Source: Cladophialophora immunda (Eukaryota; Ascomycota; Eurotiomycetes; Chaetothyriales; Herpotrichiellaceae). From it: a DNA stretch of 64,000 nt. The notes below the pieces were generated by a model. It was not told the origin of the DNA and ran no database searches. It was given only the letters and a program-made list of their open reading frames with translations. The stretch spans positions 577,704 through 641,703 of the forward strand of contig NW_015622544.1 in the NCBI RefSeq assembly GCF_000835495.1, in the 5' to 3' direction. Within the stretch, counting starts at the first letter, position 1. Every line of letters begins with the position of its first letter. Made by a program: the position numbers and the translations under genes. Positions 45,874-57,860 of this stretch are shown in pieces.

Positions 45874-48800
45874 TGTTAGACTTGTCAAGATTCTTGAAAA
45901 ACAGCGCAATCGACGGGGGGAGCGACTGTTGCTTGTAATGTTTTCTACCCCCCTACCCCCCTCCCTCCACCGGGGGGATCTAGCTTTTGCCAGGGCAATC
46001 TTCAGAACTCACCTTTCTTGTTTGAGAGCCCTGCAGAAGAGGTCGCAAGAGACGGCTGGCGATAAGCTATTGGGACGTGATTGCACAAGATCCAGGGAAA
46101 TGCAAACGAGTTTGGGGAAAGAAGACGAAGAATCTGCAGACTGGAAGAGAGTAATGCAGGAACCAGGATGCAGAGCTCTATAAGATATACCTCTTCAGAC
46201 TTTCGCAGCTACCCACTACTTGCCTTGTACATCTGGCTGGGCCGAGCGTTGCCCCGGTCATGGGCTAGGAACCGCTGCCCGTGCAAACAAAACGCGTTTG
46301 AGGAAAATGTGGTGGCCAAAGCCCCGCGTCAGCGTGTATAGCTCGGTGCTAGGCGTCAGACACGAAGGATCTGGGACCAGTCATCGGGTCTCAATAGAAC
46401 AGAAAGACTGGAATGATAGAGGGAAGGGGGAAGAAAATGCCTGAGAGGGTTAAAGCGAGTGAAGCTGCTTGCAGGGTCGAATGGGAAGCTGACCACGAGC
46501 GGACAGAGATAAGACCAGAGAGGGGATCATGTTCCTGGGCATGTTTGTCGAGTTTGCACCAAAAGCACCCACCATCCGACCCAGCGAGCAGCACTTGCGC
46601 CGCAACCATGAAATATGTCCACAGATATCGGAGACCATGTCCAGTCGAGGCTACAGGGCCGTATGGTACTGTTAATATTATGTAAAAATAATATGTAGGA
46701 TATTTGTGTTGATCTCGACTGCGCCTACCAACCGAGACCCTGCCGTCACGTGACATCTTGGCAGGTTTGGATCCTCATCAGCTCTGGAAAGCCAACCGCA
46801 GTCTCAGCTGAAGGCTATTGCTATCCCATCCCAACGAACTCATGCTTGAGCCTCTTTGGCGCTTACTTTGCTCCGGCCGAAGAAAAGAGAAGGCATAAAG
46901 ATGGCCCGTTCACATATTCCCGAATGAGGAACAGGGAGATTTGCCCCAGGGCTGACATGCCAACGGCCGCCCACTCAGCGCTCCAATTCATGTGTGTGTA
47001 CCTCGCCGCCGAGTCGAAGTCACAAATAAATGCCACAGTCTGGCGAGAAGAGGATTCGATAGGGGTTACTCTGACTGATCTGCTCGGAGATACTAGGCAC
47101 TTATCAAGGTATGCGCTCTGTCATTATACACAGCCCTCGCCTTATTGACAATATCAGCTGTATCTCCTGCTCCCGTACTCTCATTCGTCCTCCGAGCCGA
47201 TCCCTGTGGTTGGTGGATTCAGCCTCGTCTGCTTGATTTCGCGCGAAGCTCAATCTAGCAATCATTTCCCCCTCCTCCACTCCCGTGATATCTTTGGATA
47301 AACCCATCCATCAGCCGCCATCTACGGAAAAAAGCTTCGGAAAAACTGTTTCTCTAACGTCCTGCTCATCGGGGGAAAGTCAGGAGGGACAAAGCTGCAT
47401 TTAAATGCAAAGAAATCCCTCCGCCGCGCATGGCCATGGCCCATGGGAAGAAGGCGACTCCACCATCTGCAATTCGGATCCAGCAGGCATTTCTACATTC
47501 TGCAAAAATTGCACGGCTGGGCCTCCGACTTCCACCACCCATTCTCCACACGCACAATGCAGCCCATTGGCAATTCTGCTACGGAAAACGTCCCCTCTCA
47601 GACCTGTCGAGGTTGACTCCAGCGGATCCCTGCGCTCATTCCACCCCTTGTCTCTGGCACGCAATCTTTCCTGGGCGGAGCAACTCACAAACGGTGAATC
47701 GTCTCGTTCAACACGCTGACGAATGATCTTGTCGGGTCTGTTCCCCGTTTGTTTCTTCCATCTCGCAGATGGCTGAGGCCTGGAGATCAACGACTCTCAT
47801 GCCTCATGCGGCGTCGCCTACGCAAAAGGTACGACAGTGTGGGCACTACTGTGGCATGATGCCATTCTGCGTTTCCGCCTCCATGTGCGAGCTCGTTGCT
47901 GTTGGGACCTGCTGAACGAGGTATGGCTTTTCTTGCTCGGATCCCAGACGGGCTGCTGTCACCAGTTTGATTGTTCCACCCTCGGGGCCCCCCGTCCTTT
48001 CTCATACCACCAGCGCCGCCACCGACACCTATGACCTTTTGCTACACGGGGGCTTAAACAGAAAGGCATTGTCTCAAATGAAAGCCTGAGTTTTTGGTTC
48101 TGGGTCGCCTCTCCCTCATTATTTTACCCTTTCGAACGAAAAGGGTTGCGTTCCCATGAGCTTACGGTGCCACGATCCGATAATTGCTTTCTGACATCTT
48201 CTTTGCATGCCTCGCTAGACTCAACTTACTGTTTTCTCTTCTGTTTGGCGCTTTGACCGCCCTCGAGCGACTGCATTCCGGGCCTGCCACAACTCTGAGT
48301 TTCGACGCCTCACACCATTTAAAACCCCAAGACAGAACCAACACAGAGTGATGAGCAGCCAGAGGAGCCTCAATTCCTTCGGCTAAGGGAGGGCGCAAAA
48401 GACAAGAAGAGCGACATCTCTTCCCTTCTCGCTGAGAAACCCCCCACCACCTCGGCGGTCTATTTCACCCAATACCTCCGCTCGTCCATTGACCTTTTTA
48501 TTTTGGCCGGTCCTCTCTCCGTAGGCATAAAATCCCTACTCTAACTGCTCTATAATCCCCCATATTATATATCCTCCATCCTGTGCCACCCGGCATCCAG
48601 TCTCCTCGAACAGACGAGGCCTCTACCCAAAAGCTCCGACCGAGCCTGAGAAAGGGAAAACAAACAAGGAGCGGATCAGGCATACGGCGAGACACTCGGG
48701 GCAGCCAGAGACGGAGCAGTGGGCCAGAAAGCGAAAAAAGCGAGTTAACCCGCGTGTGCCCGCATTTTTCCTTCTCATCGACCACAGGGACCCCTCCCCA

Positions 48801-50137
48801 GAAAGACTAAAAGGGTCCCAGAAGAAAACGGCGGATTGGCACAGGCCAAAAACCTTCCACTCCAAAGTACTTTACTGGACTAACTAGCTCTTCATCCTTC
48901 TCTCCCAGATTGATCAGAACACACCGGAGAAAAGGAACAGAAGAGAGACAATTCCACACTCAGAAAACACTGCAGCTGGGCCACCCTACTTGGAAGGTGG
49001 GCTCCAAACTCCCCCTCAGTAATAATAGTGACGACATTCCTCCGCCCTCAATCCAGCCGCCAAGAACGCGAACTCGCGAAACGAGGAGGAACAGAAGAAA
49101 GAAGAAAAAAAAACAACAACCTTGAAGCCAGCATAGCATCTTCAATGTCCTAGACACACACACACTCTCTCTCAAGACACCTCGAACAAAGCAACCTGCA
49201 CCTCCATCCTCACACACGCACAAGACGCAAATACTAAGTCGGTCGGCAAACGCACGCAAACAACGCCAGCACAAGCAAAGCAGGTACCCAAGAGGAGGGG
49301 ACACGAGAAAGAGAGAGGTCTCTGGAGATCAATTTGCGCTTTCGCATTCCCCGGCCTGTAGTACACACTCCACATGGAATCGACGAGTACGAGGAGGGAC
49401 ATGACCACGATTTCCAGACGCCTGCATACTACTCTCCCTGTGCGCGGCTAGCGAGACATCACCCGGTTTGCCAGTGTCCATCTTCAGATCTCTGGGTGGT
49501 TCTTTTTCTGGGGGTTGTCCAATCAAAACAACCGTCCACAGCAACAAACGAGGAGAAATCCAGATGACGGGCCTGGCGGTCTGTTTCTTTCCCGGTCGCA
49601 TATCAACTACTACGCCCACGATCCCCTGAACAGAAACCCTTACCGACGGCATCTCACTCCTACGATCGCCTCTCACGCCGTTTGTTAAAACTTGTACCAG
49701 GTTGCACCACATCCATTCCCTGCAAATACATAGCCCCCGATCCACCAGTCCCCCCCAAAAATTCAGCTCCAGTCTCCGAAAAACGCCTTGCTCGTGAGAA
49801 CATAACCCCATTTTCGCAACTGAAGCCCCGACTTCGGCGACACCAAAGCTGCAAGAACGCCCGGACAAGGCTGGAACTTGAACCCCGGTGCTGCATTGTC
49901 ACAGGCTCAGAACCCAAGTCCCGCACGAAAGCAAGGCACAAAACCCAAATACTCCATTGAAATCGCAAGCGCTTCGTCGATCATAGCCGTAGAGCATCAA
50001 AAGTCATCACAGTCGTCCCGCCCACAGCACACAAACCCAACTAACCACCAACTTGGTTCAATCCAGATATTTTTCAACAACAGGACTTTCCTAGGACAGG
50101 CACATAACCCATCCAACGGACCCAAAAAAAACCCAAA
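45874..50137. other. Gene-free block of 4.3 kb
   Basis: No open frame with family signal is present on either strand. The right part (about 48400-50137) is C- and A-rich with CAACA and ACACAC tracts, as in long fungal 5' leaders. A perfect palindrome GTCACGTGAC lies at 46745-46754. The block could be a long promoter or leader for the gene at 50138, or hold a non-coding RNA. Confidence 0.5.
46745..46754. promoter_or_regulatory. Palindromic GTCACGTGAC (bHLH-type site)
   Basis: A 10-bp perfect palindrome with a CACGTG core, about 870 bp upstream of the cupin gene start. It fits the Cbf1-type consensus (RTCACRTG). Function is inferred. Confidence 0.4.
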
Positions 50138-50683
50138 ATGACAACTTCAACGGCTCCCCATCCTGCGAGCAAGCGCAGCAAGAGCCAGACCATTGTGCAG
50201 GGCCCGAGCCCGCATCCAACATCCGGCGCACCTCTCGAACCAATTCCCATGTCAAAATTGACCCACAGCGCCGAACTCGACGAGTATACCGCAAGCATGC
50301 GGAATTACCTCGCCAGTGTCGACCATCCTGGGCCCGGGAGCCGCAACAGCGGAAGCGACACCGACTCGAGGAGGAGTAGTGTTCGGAGCGAGAGCGTCGA
50401 TGGGAGCGAGAGAGAGAAATCGCCCGAATTCAGATGGATGGATCTTGCCAGTGTGAGGAGAGAACATGGGAGTGTGAATCTCAGCTTTCCTAGCGTCGGA
50501 AAAGGAACCGAGAATCGGATATCCAAAAGCACTGTAAAGTCCACCACTCTCCATCATCACCAGGTCGGAAAAGACCCGCGGCAACATCAGAGAGATCATC
50601 GGTCGTCAAGCCCCGGTGGCAAGGCGTTGCTCAGCAAGAGGCATTCGACTCAGAAGGAAGCAAAATCAACCGAGAAAAACTAA
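50138..50683 (+). CDS. Basic, Ser-rich hypothetical protein
   Basis: An intronless 181-aa frame from ATG 50138, preceded by CCCAAA. I do not recognise a domain. One segment looks conserved and helical (LTHSAELDEYTASMRNYLAS); the rest is Ser/Arg/Lys-rich (DTDSRRSSVRSESVDGSERE) and likely disordered. There is no signal peptide or membrane helix. Its last 18 bases overlap the 3' end of the convergent Zn2Cys6 gene. The long leader upstream suggests a regulated gene, but coding status rests on composition and length only. Confidence 0.55.
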   Translation: MTTSTAPHPASKRSKSQTIVQGPSPHPTSGAPLEPIPMSKLTHSAELDEYTASMRNYLASVDHPGPGSRNSGSDTDSRRSSVRSESVDGSEREKSPEFRWMDLASVRREHGSVNLSFPSVGKGTENRISKSTVKSTTLHHHQVGKDPRQHQRDHRSSSPGGKALLSKRHSTQKEAKSTEKN

Positions 50684-53492
50684 GGCCAAGATGTTAGCTG
50701 CCAAAAGCCAAAAGCAAAACACTCGAGGAACTTCGAACATACCTTCCCATTGCCAGTCCGACATAACGCCCAACCAATGCAACTGCCCTCGCACGGTGTA
50801 TTCGGGTTCCAGTTGATCTGGTGACATGATGTCGCTCGTATGTCGCCGAGGGAGGGAGATTGGAGGAGGTGGCATTGTCACTGACACAGCCGACATGCCA
50901 CTTCCGCTCCCCACTGAGTCGAACGTTTGGCGGCGTTTGACCGGCCTGCCTGTGGCATCAACCTCTTCTGGTCCGCTGCTCTGCAGGCCCTGAGCTTGGT
51001 AGGGGCCATGGCTGAAAGGCCTGTCGTCTCCCATGCCCAGAGAATCCACCGTGTGGGCCTTTCTCTTCAACGCCGGCGGCATGTCAAGGACAGGAGGAAC
51101 GAAATTACCCCCTGGCACTCCACGACTTGCATATTGTCTGAGCAGTCTGTTCGACTTTTCATCCTCGTACGCGTCCCGGCGAGTCCAGACCTCTTGGACA
51201 ACGCGCCAGCACGAGTTCACATTGCCAATCTTTAGACGCCGGATCATAGCTTGCCAGCGTTGCATCACCCAACTCCTGTCGTCCGGGTCGGTGACCTCGC
51301 AGCTTGCTGCAAAAAGAGGGAAGATCTGGACGATGGTTGCCCTTGAGGACAGGGGGACGGACGCCAAGGTCACCAGGACTTTCTTGGCCAGGGATGCCGC
51401 TGGATCGCTGGGAATTTCTGGGACAGCTTGGTGTAGATAGAGCAACGTAGCGTATCGGTAGGCTTCCGCGGTCTGAACTGAGTGCTGAACCTCTGAATTC
51501 GGATCCTCCGGCCGCTCGAAGATCAAAACGCTGGGCACCTGCCATTGCTGAAGTTGCTCTTTCAACTCCATGGCGGTGGAGATGATGGTGAGCGAATTCG
51601 ACTCGGTCTTGCGGACTCGTTGTATGAGATTAGCGACGCGGCCCATCAGCGGGAATAAAGTCGTGGCACAGCCCATGAGCGGGTCGACCTCGACTTGATC
51701 TCCAAATGGAGAGTTGACGGTGGCGAGGATCTCCTCGAAATTGAGGTCGGGAGCTTCTTCCAGTGACGTCAACCGAGCAATCACATCCATGTAGACAAAG
51801 GTGTTGCAAAGAAACTTGAGTCTGTTGGCATCTTGGGTTGTCATCTGCCCCATCTGCATGTCACGCCGGTGCCTGATGACGGCGTTGTTGACCATGACCT
51901 TTGCGCCACGGAGATGCTGGACACCAGTGCTAACATGTCGATCCCAGCCTTCGCTGAATGCCAGTGCCAATGAAGTTGCCAGTGCCGAATCGAGTCGCAT
52001 GTTCTCGATCTCAAAAGCCAGGCGTTTGATAGCTTTTGTCATGTGTGCCATGCCTGGCACGTGCAGGTTCGGAATCTCATGGGCCCCGTGGAATGCGGTC
52101 ATGGATGAAATGGCATGGTACAGAGCAGGAGATTCTCGAGCCAAAGGCCAAATCAATGTCCGCCAGGGGTTCTCCGTAGGACCGTCCTTGACGGATAAGA
52201 TGCCACAAGTCTGCTTGTCGAAGCGAAGCATCAGCATCTCTGGTGACGAGGCGTCAAGAGAGGGCTGTGCGAGGATCGTCATATCGCTGGATTTGGAAGA
52301 TGCTGTAGAGGTCTCGCTAGGGGTAGGAGAAGACGCACGGAAAGCTTGAAATGCAGTATTGGAAAAGCTGGGTTCGAGCATTGACAAAGGTGTGGGAATT
52401 TGCATAGCGCACATCGCGGCAGATGAGGCGATGGCATCCGACCTGATTATCTCTTCATCAAAGTCATCTTCCGTAGGAATGTTGACGTCGAGAGACATTT
52501 GTTGCTGGAGCTCGCAGGGATCAGATAGCTGATTCATTTCCGATCCCGAGGGAGCCATAAGGTCAAGAAGTTGGGGGGAGCCGGAGGAGAACGACCTAGC
52601 ACTATTGCTGTCGTTGACAGAGGAGCTTGTCGTCGTTGTGGTCAGGCTATACGGATCAACCGAGTCGCCAAATGTCAGACCGGGCGACATGCCTTCCGTC
52701 TCGAAAGCAGGCATGAAGATTGAATCCGGAGTAGTGAGATTTAGAGGTGGCGAATGGTCCCTGCCTAACTGCCTCTCGATCTTCAGCTTCGGACTAGACA
52801 CTGACCCATGAGGACGAGGGTGAGCGTCGGCCTTGTCCTGAAATGCATGAGCGGCAGTCTCGAAGGCGGAATGAAGGCCTGGGGACCACGTCTGAGCAGG
52901 TTGAGCGGCTTCCAGATTTGTCTGTCTGGCATCCGGTCTCCCACCGCCAGCGATATCAAGGGGTATGGCGACATCGTGACTTGGTGACAGGGAGTTGGAA
53001 CGAAATGCTTTCCTCTTCGCGGTAGGCCGGGAGGCAAAAGTGGTTTCCTCAAACGTCCTCCACTTGTAGTCCTTCTTGTAGCCTTCGCACACCACGCTTC
53101 TCTTCTGACATTGGGCACAAGAGGGTTTTGTCTCGTCGCATTTTAACCGTTTCTTCTTGCACGTCATACAACCTGACAAGGGGAAAAGGTACAAGTTAGC
53201 CCATGACGTTGGAACCCTCACACACAATCGAACGCTCCCCACACTCTGCAGCTGGAACAACCACAACCACAACGCAGGTACTTATACAGGGATTTCAGCA
53301 CGTACCATTTCGACTCTTGCTCTGCTTCGGTTTCGTCACCGCCCCATCTTGAACGGATTTGTTGAGGGATTTGGGAGGAGGATTGGTCTTCTGCTTTGCG
53401 ATGGCCGACTTCTTCGGCGGGACCAGCGGCGCGGGGGTAATGACGGGAGACTTTCTCAAGAAAACAGACGGAGAAGGGATCTGGACCTCCAT
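50666..53492 (-). CDS. Zn2Cys6 transcription factor with fungal-specific middle region
   Basis: Three exons (53492-53306, 53172-50743, 50679-50666) give 876 aa. The first intron (donor GTACGT, acceptor GTCAG) splits the codon before the zinc cluster. The cluster has CX2CX6CX6CX2CX6C spacing at residues 64-91, with RLKCDETKPSC, followed by the KKDYKW linker. The large middle and C-terminal region resembles the Fungal_trans_2 type (AREFPALYHAISSMTAFH-like block, here ARESPALYHAISSMTAFH). The last exon is only 14 nt and ends DWQWEVFLG, a plausible family tail. It is a DNA-binding regulator; target genes are unknown. OefC-type regulators have similar zinc clusters, but I cannot confirm orthology. 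Confidence 0.87.
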
Positions 53493-55767
53493 GCGACGCA
53501 GGCAGCAACGGGCGACATCGACCCAAGCGACCTGGCCTTAACAGAAGAAGTGCGTGAAAGTAGTAGAGCGCGGAACTGCTTCGAGGTATGGGAGGGGTTC
53601 AGTGGGTACGGTGGTGTATGGACCGATGAATGGATCGATACTAGAAGAGCAGCAGCACGGCTTGCGTGATGAGGGCGTAATGTCGTAGCAAGTCGTTCTG
53701 CTCGGAACAGCTAGACAGATTAAGACAGGTTCCCGGAGGAAGGAAGAACTAAACGGACAGTCCAGAAAGGAAGGGAACAAAGGTGAAGGAGGGGTGTTTG
53801 GAATTGAAGATGGTGAGGGTATCGGTGCGTTACAGCGCGCCCACCAGTGCCTGAGTGCTGATTGGAGAGCGTGTCGGGATAAGAGGTCAATGACGAGCCT
53901 CCCAAGGCAGGGACATTTAGGCCAGAGATCTAAAGAGAGGTGGATTCCTGGAGCATGAAAGATGCAGACGCAGCAGACGGGGCAGAAACTGGAAATCAAA
54001 CAAAAAGGCGAAAAAAGTGTGCGAGCGGTGATGTCCAGTCTTCGCCAACGGGCCGTTGACTGGCTGGTCGGTGGCTGAGGGCTAGGTCAACGAGTCGCAA
54101 GTGAGATGGAGAGATGAGGATGAGACCCTGTTTGATGATGATTGACTCGCTCTCCATTCCGTTATCTCTATTATCTCGATGGAGTCTCTGCGACGTGGTA
54201 GCAGCAGGCTTGGTGTCCCAAGGGAAAGATACGCGATCCCCCGGACGCGAGCCCACCCATCCGTCATCTCCATCTCCTGCTCCTCTTCGCCGTCGTTCCC
54301 TATCTATCCATCCCCGCCGCCAGACCTGAGGACAGCTTCACGTGAGATAAGGACGGATTGCTATTCTGTCTGCATCGCGACGGAGCATCATCCGCACTTC
54401 CGCCGCCATGCCACAGCTCCAAGGCGAGAAATGTTATATCATTCAGGGTCCCCTCTCCGCCTTTCGCTGCCTCGAACCACGGGACTCAAATCCCCGCCCC
54501 AAGACGGACAGGGGACCAACAGGTACCGTTGGGGCCTGGACTTGGGGTAGAGGCGCCTCACCACTCACTGACTGCTGGGATGAGGGGCTCACAAGGGATG
54601 ATGCGAGGCTTGGGCAAGGTGAAAGGTCATCTCCGCCCATCATCAGCCAGGCTTTTGATCCACTGCGCCCTCCAAGCCCTTGCCTACAAGTCAAGTTTCC
54701 CCTCTCCTTGAGACAGTGGCGTCCAAACCCCGCTCACTAACCAGCGGCTTGTTTGTGGCAAGGGAAATGGACCGCCTTTGACTGGCTGCTTAGCACCCTC
54801 GAACCAACAATACTAGTCTCAACCTCCTCCCTTCCAAGACTCCTCCTCCTTTCCACCCACGATATAGTCCGCGGCGGCGCGCGACGTGTGACCAACATCA
54901 CAATCCAGACCGCCGGAAATGTCAAGCGTCTCTGTTTCCCTTGGACGTCCAGCCTCGTGCCGCAGCCAGCCACCCAACAGCCAGGCGCAAGGCAGGGCTC
55001 GTCTGGCTCTCGACACCCCGCGTGGAGGGAGCGGAACCGAGTGGTCCACGATGCAGTGGGAAACAGCAGGACCATGGGTAGCTGAAGGTGGAGTTCTGCG
55101 TGTCTGGGTGAGTCCAATGTCGCACAAGGGAGCGAGAGACACGGGAGCAGGATCAACCACGTAGTCATGGAAATTCCAAATCGCCAGGGATCATGTTACA
55201 CGGCGCTTCTGGTCGGGCCTGGTGAGAGTGAAAATTTTCATCATCGTGGCGAAGGCAGAGGGGAAGAGGAGAACCCGGAAGGGTTTGAGTACGATGCAGA
55301 AGAGCGAGGAGAGAAGGGATTCTCGACTGGCTTTCCTGTCTGTGATCTGGATGGATGGGTGTGATCGCCTCCACCAACGACCGAAGGTCTTTTGCTCTGG
55401 TTCGACTTTCAGCCTCAGCTCTATATAAAGGACCTCCATCGGGTCCACACGTTGCCGATGCCAGGCCAGCTGGATGGCTTCGCGGCCCGTCACATCAGCC
55501 GCATGCCACGTCCGCATGGTCACCACCGTGGTATTCACTGGAAAAGGAGCCGGGGCTTTCAGGGCTGGGCGCACTTTTTGCTGCGCTGTGTTGTTCCTGA
55601 AGCCGCCAATCAAGGTTAGATGGGGTTCATTCGTTATTCGCCCGCTAGTGCCAGAACTATCTATGCCTGTTTTCGCAAATATACATGCCCGAAAATATTG
55701 AGATGAAGAAAACCCCCAGCTTTTTTTGGTCAGCCCCGTAGACCCCGCCAATCGCCTCTCCCGAAAT
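53493..55767. other. Intergenic region / long promoter of the Zn2Cys6 gene, 2.3 kb
   Basis: It lies between the divergently placed 5' end of the regulator and the 3' end of the reductase gene. A 153-codon Cys/Ser/Pro-rich minus frame at 53538-53999 reflects base composition and is not called. Confidence 0.45.
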
Positions 55768-56844
55768 CTAGTTCTTGTGCTTGAAGTTCTGCGCCAGGCC
55801 CGGCCAGTGCTTCTCAAACGCGTCGACCGTGTCGAGGACGCTCTGGTCGTACGTGATGAACCTCCTGACCCCGAGCGCCTTGTACGCCTTGGTGGAGACG
55901 CTGCTGGCCTCGCCCGACACGAACCAGTAGTCGGGGGTGTAGCCCTGGCCGGGGTCGCCGACGATGATGTCGCGGTCGGGGAAGCGGTCGCGCAGGAGGT
56001 CGGCAGCGGCCTGGGGCGGGGCCTTGCCGTTGGACATGAGGTAGCGCTCGCCGTTGCTCTGGGCCGGGTGCTCCATGGCCCAGATGTGCATGCGGGCCAC
56101 GTCGCGCACGTCGATATACCCGGCGCCGCCGATCTGCGGGGGCATGACCTGGCCGCCGCTGTAGATGTTCCAGATGGGCAGGAGGGTGGTGTTGAGCTGG
56201 TCGGGCGTGGCGGGCCAGGACACCGGCGGGCCCGTCACGACGGCCGGGTTGACGGCGGCGACGGCGAAGGCAGGATGGTTGGCCTCCACCCACTTCCACA
56301 CCGCCCGTTCCGCGGCGGCCTTGGACGCCCCGTATGCCACGGGCGCCGTGAACTCGCGCCGCGCCACCGACTCGCCCATCTCGTTCCAGTCGGCCTCGCT
56401 GTACGCGTGGTCGGCGGGCTGCCTCCACCGGTCCACGATCGCGGCGATGGACGACGTGACCACGAACGCCTTCAGCTGCGGGCCCGCGGCGCTCTTTGCG
56501 GATTCCAGGATCGACAGGTTGCCCCCAATGGCCGGGCCGAAGAACTCGTCCACCGTCTTCAGCGTGAAGTCGACGGGAGAGGCGGTGTGAAGGATCGCGT
56601 GCACGCCCTTGACCGCCTCGTCGAAGGCGCCCGGCGCGACAATGTCCTTGACCTCGACATGCTCGTACTGGGATTCATACCCCTTGAAGGCGCCGGCCAG
56701 CAGATGGTCCTTGGCCGATATCGACCGCGATGTGCCCCTGACCCTGTACCCCTTTTGGAGAAGCTGCAGGCCTATGTGCGTCGCGATGTACCCATTGATT
56801 CCGGAGATCAGGACGACCTTGTCCGCGTTGTTGTCAGACGGCAT
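55768..56844 (-). CDS. NAD(P)-dependent epimerase/aldehyde-ketone reductase (extended SDR, Gre2-like)
   Basis: An intronless 358-aa frame from ATG 56844; nine bases upstream an in-frame GTG is not used. The N-terminal Rossmann motif is SGINGYIATHIGLQLLQKG, followed by RGTSRS for the cofactor phosphate. HTASPV and the active-site YGASK with its upstream Ser (VVTSSIAAI) match the extended SDR, dihydroflavonol-reductase-like group that includes yeast Gre2. GYIDVRDVARMHIWAMEHP is also typical. This gene is unusually GC-rich compared with its surroundings, which produces long open frames on all strands. The carbonyl substrate is unknown. Confidence 0.92.
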   Translation of the reverse strand: MPSDNNADKVVLISGINGYIATHIGLQLLQKGYRVRGTSRSISAKDHLLAGAFKGYESQYEHVEVKDIVAPGAFDEAVKGVHAILHTASPVDFTLKTVDEFFGPAIGGNLSILESAKSAAGPQLKAFVVTSSIAAIVDRWRQPADHAYSEADWNEMGESVARREFTAPVAYGASKAAAERAVWKWVEANHPAFAVAAVNPAVVTGPPVSWPATPDQLNTTLLPIWNIYSGGQVMPPQIGGAGYIDVRDVARMHIWAMEHPAQSNGERYLMSNGKAPPQAAADLLRDRFPDRDIIVGDPGQGYTPDYWFVSGEASSVSTKAYKALGVRRFITYDQSVLDTVDAFEKHWPGLAQNFKHKN

Positions 56845-57860
56845 GGGGGACACAGATCTGGACCGGCTTCGACTTCGACTCAGAGACCGGAGGTAGATGT
56901 GACTTAGCCGTTTCGAGGTCTCCAGGGTGGGAAATTGCCCGTGAGGCTACGGTGGCCGAGATGGAAGAGGGTCTTATACTCGGGAGGCACCGTCGATCCG
57001 GTGTTGATGCGGTGCCGGTGGAACCTGGCAAAGAACAGGCTGTCGGTGAGATACCGAGCCTTATTAGGGTTGGGATTAGTTATGCGAGAAGTCAGTAAAC
57101 AGTTGCTCCCTTGGAGTCTTTCTCAGCCCAAATGGAGCAGGTGAAGATGCTCCCAGCAACCAATGGGAGATTATATTTGATTTGGGAGTGGAGTTGAGAT
57201 CGTCGTCGACAACTCCTTTGCTGTGCGTGATTTCTCACCCGTCTTGCTTCGCTGCGGTTATAGGGATTCGCGGAACTCGTATTGTTCAGCCCGTCGTCGA
57301 GGATTTTTGTTTAGTCGGAGGTCTGAGGAAAAAATGAGACTTGCTTCCATAAGCTGAGAATCCTGCGACCTTTGTGGCGTTGCTGAGCTGGTGCGTGGCT
57401 GCATATCGCCAATCAAGAGCGAAGGGGCCAATTCGACTGCGCCAGTCTGAGGCCGAGCCTTGTCCGGGGCAAAGCGAGCGTGGTCAACACTCTCTAGCTG
57501 GAAAAGGCAGTCGTTCTTTGCGAGCGATGTTCGGGTTATTCAGTAAAGGGCTTGGTTTAGTCGGGATCAATCATGGTTGTGCTGTAATGCTCGAGCATTC
57601 CTGTGCATAAACCCCCGAACCCAGCTCACTAAAAACAGTTGCCAATATGAGCCAACGGAGGCTATGGGCCTCGAGAAGATCTCAATCAGCTCGCCGTGGT
57701 CGCACCATGCCGGCAACCCAACATGACAGAAACCAGAATTGTTGTCGCTCGCAATGCGAATCAGAAAGCCTCCGTTTAGTATGTCAACACCCAAAGTTCC
57801 AGACGAACCCCAACTCCCGTCCTAACCCTGCCCCCCAAAGACACCCTTTTCGACATGAAA
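56845..57860. other. Intergenic region, 1.0 kb
   Basis: Upstream region of the reductase and downstream region of the next SDR gene. No gene seen. Confidence 0.5.

Noticed and set aside
53538..53999. 153-codon Cys/Pro/Ser-rich minus frame
   Set aside because: Likely base-composition artefact in the regulator's leader; no recognisable domain.
54470..54840. TTCGA-like loops suggesting tRNA genes
   Set aside because: Neither flanking stems nor an anticodon arm of proper size could be formed.
55726..56907. 393-codon plus-strand frame
   Set aside because: It is antisense to the GC-rich reductase gene and is low-complexity Arg/Gly/His/Val; no family signal.
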